From NCBI RefSeq assembly GCF_000633535.1, contig NZ_AYMR01000001.1, forward strand, positions 124,001 through 188,000: a DNA stretch of 64,000 nt, in the 5' to 3' direction. The notes under the pieces are model-generated. The model saw nothing but the letters and a program-made list of their open reading frames with translations. It ran no database searches and was not told the origin of the DNA. Every line of letters begins with the position of its first letter. Positions within the stretch are counted from its first letter, which is position 1. Both the position numbers and the translations under genes were made by a program. The stretch is from Leifsonia aquatica H1aii. Lineage in GTDB: Bacteria; Actinomycetota; Actinomycetes; Actinomycetales; Microbacteriaceae. Positions 62,496 to 64,000 of the stretch are shown here, in pieces.

Positions 62496-63493
62496 CCGAC
62501 GTCACGACCGGAGTCCCCGCACATCCCTCGCCCCCGACGGACGCCGCCGCCCTGAGGCAGACGCTCGCGCGGGTGCGCACCGAGGTCGGCAAGGCGGTCG
62601 TCGGACAGGACGGCGCCGTCACCGGCCTGATCATCGCGCTGCTCGCACGCGGACACGTGCTGCTGGAGGGGGTGCCCGGTGTCGCGAAGACGCTGCTGGT
62701 GCGCTCGCTCAGCCATGCGCTCAGCCTCGACACCAAGCGCGTGCAGTTCACCCCCGACCTGATGCCCGGCGACGTGACCGGCTCCCTCGTCTACGACGCG
62801 CAGACCGGAGGTTTCGTCTTCCGCGAAGGACCGGTGTTCACCAACATCCTCCTGGCGGACGAGATCAACCGCACTCCCCCGAAGACCCAGTCGGCGCTGC
62901 TGGAGGCGATGGAGGAGCGCCAGGTGAGCGTCGACGGCGTGAGCCGCCGCCTGCCGGACCCGTTCATCGTCGCCGCCACCCAGAACCCGATCGAGTACGA
63001 GGGCACCTACACCCTCCCCGAGGCCCAGCTCGACCGGTTCCTGCTCAAGCTCACGCTCGACGTGCCGGAGCGGGAGACCGAGGTGGAGGTCCTGCGCCGC
63101 CACGCCGCGGGCTTCAACCCGCGCGACCTCGCCGGGGCCGGGGTGACACCGGTGCTGTCGGCCGCGGAGCTCGCGGCCGCACGCGACTCCGCCGCCGCCG
63201 TCGGAGCGAACGCCGACGTCCTCGCCTACATCGTCGACCTCGCCCGCGCCACGCGGCAGAGCCCGTCGGTGCGCCTCGGCGTGAGCCCCCGCGGCACCAC
63301 CGCACTCCTCGCCGCGGCCAAGGCCTGGGCCTGGCTGTCGGGATACGAGTCGATCACGCCGGACCACGTCCAGGCGATGCTCGTCCCGGTCTGGCGGCAC
63401 CGTATCCAGCTGCGCCCGGAGGCCGAGCTCGAGGGCGTGGGCGCCGATGCGATCCTGCGCTCGATCGTGCAGCAGGTCCAGGTCCCGATCTAG
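62492..63493 (+). CDS. MoxR-type AAA+ ATPase
   Basis: The 333-residue AAA+ ATPase has Walker A LEGVPGVAKTLL, Walker B NILLADEINRTPPKTQSALL with the MoxR insertion EAMEERQVSVDG, sensor 1 IVAATQNPIEYEGTY and the LPEAQLDRFLL motif. MoxR ATPases act as chaperones that mature metal-dependent or envelope complexes with their DUF58 partner, encoded next. The start overlaps the DUF4350 stop. Confidence 0.93.
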   Translation: MTDVTTGVPAHPSPPTDAAALRQTLARVRTEVGKAVVGQDGAVTGLIIALLARGHVLLEGVPGVAKTLLVRSLSHALSLDTKRVQFTPDLMPGDVTGSLVYDAQTGGFVFREGPVFTNILLADEINRTPPKTQSALLEAMEERQVSVDGVSRRLPDPFIVAATQNPIEYEGTYTLPEAQLDRFLLKLTLDVPERETEVEVLRRHAAGFNPRDLAGAGVTPVLSAAELAAARDSAAAVGANADVLAYIVDLARATRQSPSVRLGVSPRGTTALLAAAKAWAWLSGYESITPDHVQAMLVPVWRHRIQLRPEAELEGVGADAILRSIVQQVQVPI

Positions 63494-63499
63494 CCCGCC

Positions 63500-64000
63500 A
63501 TGACCGTATCCGGACGTTTCGTCGCCCTGCTCGCGCTCGGGGTCGTCCCCGTCGTCCTGCTGGGCGGCGCGGCCGAAGCCGCCTACGCGGCCCTCGGCGG
63601 CTGGGTCGCGCTCTGCCTCGGCCTGGGGTTCGTCGACCTGTCGATCGCGGCCTCACCGCGGCGGGTGGTGCTCTCGCGGTCCGTTCCCGGCCGGGTCCGG
63701 CTCGGAGCGGAGGCGGTCGCGGAGCTGACCGTCACCAACACCGGGCGCCGGACGCTCCGGGGCACGGTCCGCGACGCCTGGGAGCCCTCCGCCGGAGCCG
63801 CACCGTCCCGGCAGCCGCTCGTCCTTCCGGCCGGCGAGCGACGGCGCCTGAACGTCACGCTGCGGCCCTGGCGCCGCGGGGAGCGCCGGGTCGCTCAGGT
63901 CACGGTGCGCGCATGGGGCCCGCTCCATCTCTGGGCACGCCAGGCGACCCTCGCCGCTCCCGGGCGCATCCGGGTGCTTCCGCCGTTCTCGTCCCGCAAG
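63500..64000 (+). CDS. DUF58 family protein, partial
   Basis: The first 167 residues are visible, and the gene continues past the right edge. Two membrane segments (about 7-25 and 30-48) are followed by a beta-sandwich region (RVRLGAEAVAELTVTNTGRR; RPWRRGERRVAQVTVRAWGP). This is the N-terminal layout of DUF58 proteins, the usual MoxR partners, with a vWA-like domain expected further on. The 6-base gap after moxR supports an operon. Confidence 0.88.
   Translation, partial: MTVSGRFVALLALGVVPVVLLGGAAEAAYAALGGWVALCLGLGFVDLSIAASPRRVVLSRSVPGRVRLGAEAVAELTVTNTGRRTLRGTVRDAWEPSAGAAPSRQPLVLPAGERRRLNVTLRPWRRGERRVAQVTVRAWGPLHLWARQATLAAPGRIRVLPPFSSRK

Overview
The window is a chromosomal stretch of a high-G+C actinobacterium (about 70% G+C by eye). 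Gene content points to Microbacteriaceae, close to Leifsonia: WhiB1, MtrA/MtrB/LpqB, a PdtaS-type kinase, SigR/RsrA, a fused E1/E2 2-oxoglutarate dehydrogenase (Kgd), a GuaB1-type GMP reductase and long-form HPF. The family placement is an inference from gene content; no rRNA or other marker is present. I see no tRNA, rRNA, CRISPR array, insertion sequence or phage gene, and no gene-free gap longer than 300 bases.

Layout. 1-5 kb: an EXPERA-domain membrane protein (cut by the left edge), a lipoprotein, a GNAT acetyltransferase, uracil-DNA glycosylase, a phosphoribosyltransferase and an MFS transporter. 5-11.6 kb: O-acetylhomoserine sulfhydrylase (metY) and homoserine O-acetyltransferase (metX), flanking an SDR oxidoreductase, a K+ channel and a flotillin/NfeD pair. 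11.6-14.6 kb: a three-gene two-component system with one intact histidine kinase, one degenerate sensor and a LuxR-type regulator. 14.6-24.8 kb: an efflux MFS, a thiamine-binding-type protein, a GT87-like glycosyltransferase, NAD(P)HX dehydratase, a HAD hydrolase, an OYE-family reductase, two overlapping CorC-like proteins and a DUF305/DUF3105 pair. 25-29 kb: a two-gene Hen1-Pnkp RNA-repair operon. 29-41 kb: guaB1, kgd, a VOC protein, a TetR/aldo-keto reductase divergent pair with twin operators, sigR-rsrA, and aroA-rsgA followed by bcp. 41-46.7 kb: an oligopeptide-type ABC transporter and a DUF1684 protein. 47-50 kb: whiB1, pdtaS and an Rv3235-like gene. 50-59 kb: the conserved block mtrA-mtrB-lpqB-comF-hpf-secA on the minus strand. 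59-64 kb: the start of a MoxR cluster (membrane protein, DUF4129, DUF4350, MoxR ATPase, DUF58).

How the genes work together. MetX activates homoserine and MetY sulfhydrylates it to homocysteine. SigR/RsrA is a thiol-redox sigma/anti-sigma pair near a peroxiredoxin. Hen1 and Pnkp form one RNA end-healing, methylation and sealing machine. MtrA/MtrB/LpqB couple envelope growth signals to transcription, and SecA exports the lipoproteins and binding proteins seen here. At least eleven genes have a TANNNT hexamer 5-8 nt before the start codon and no convincing ribosome binding site, which suggests widespread leaderless transcription and helped set several start codons.
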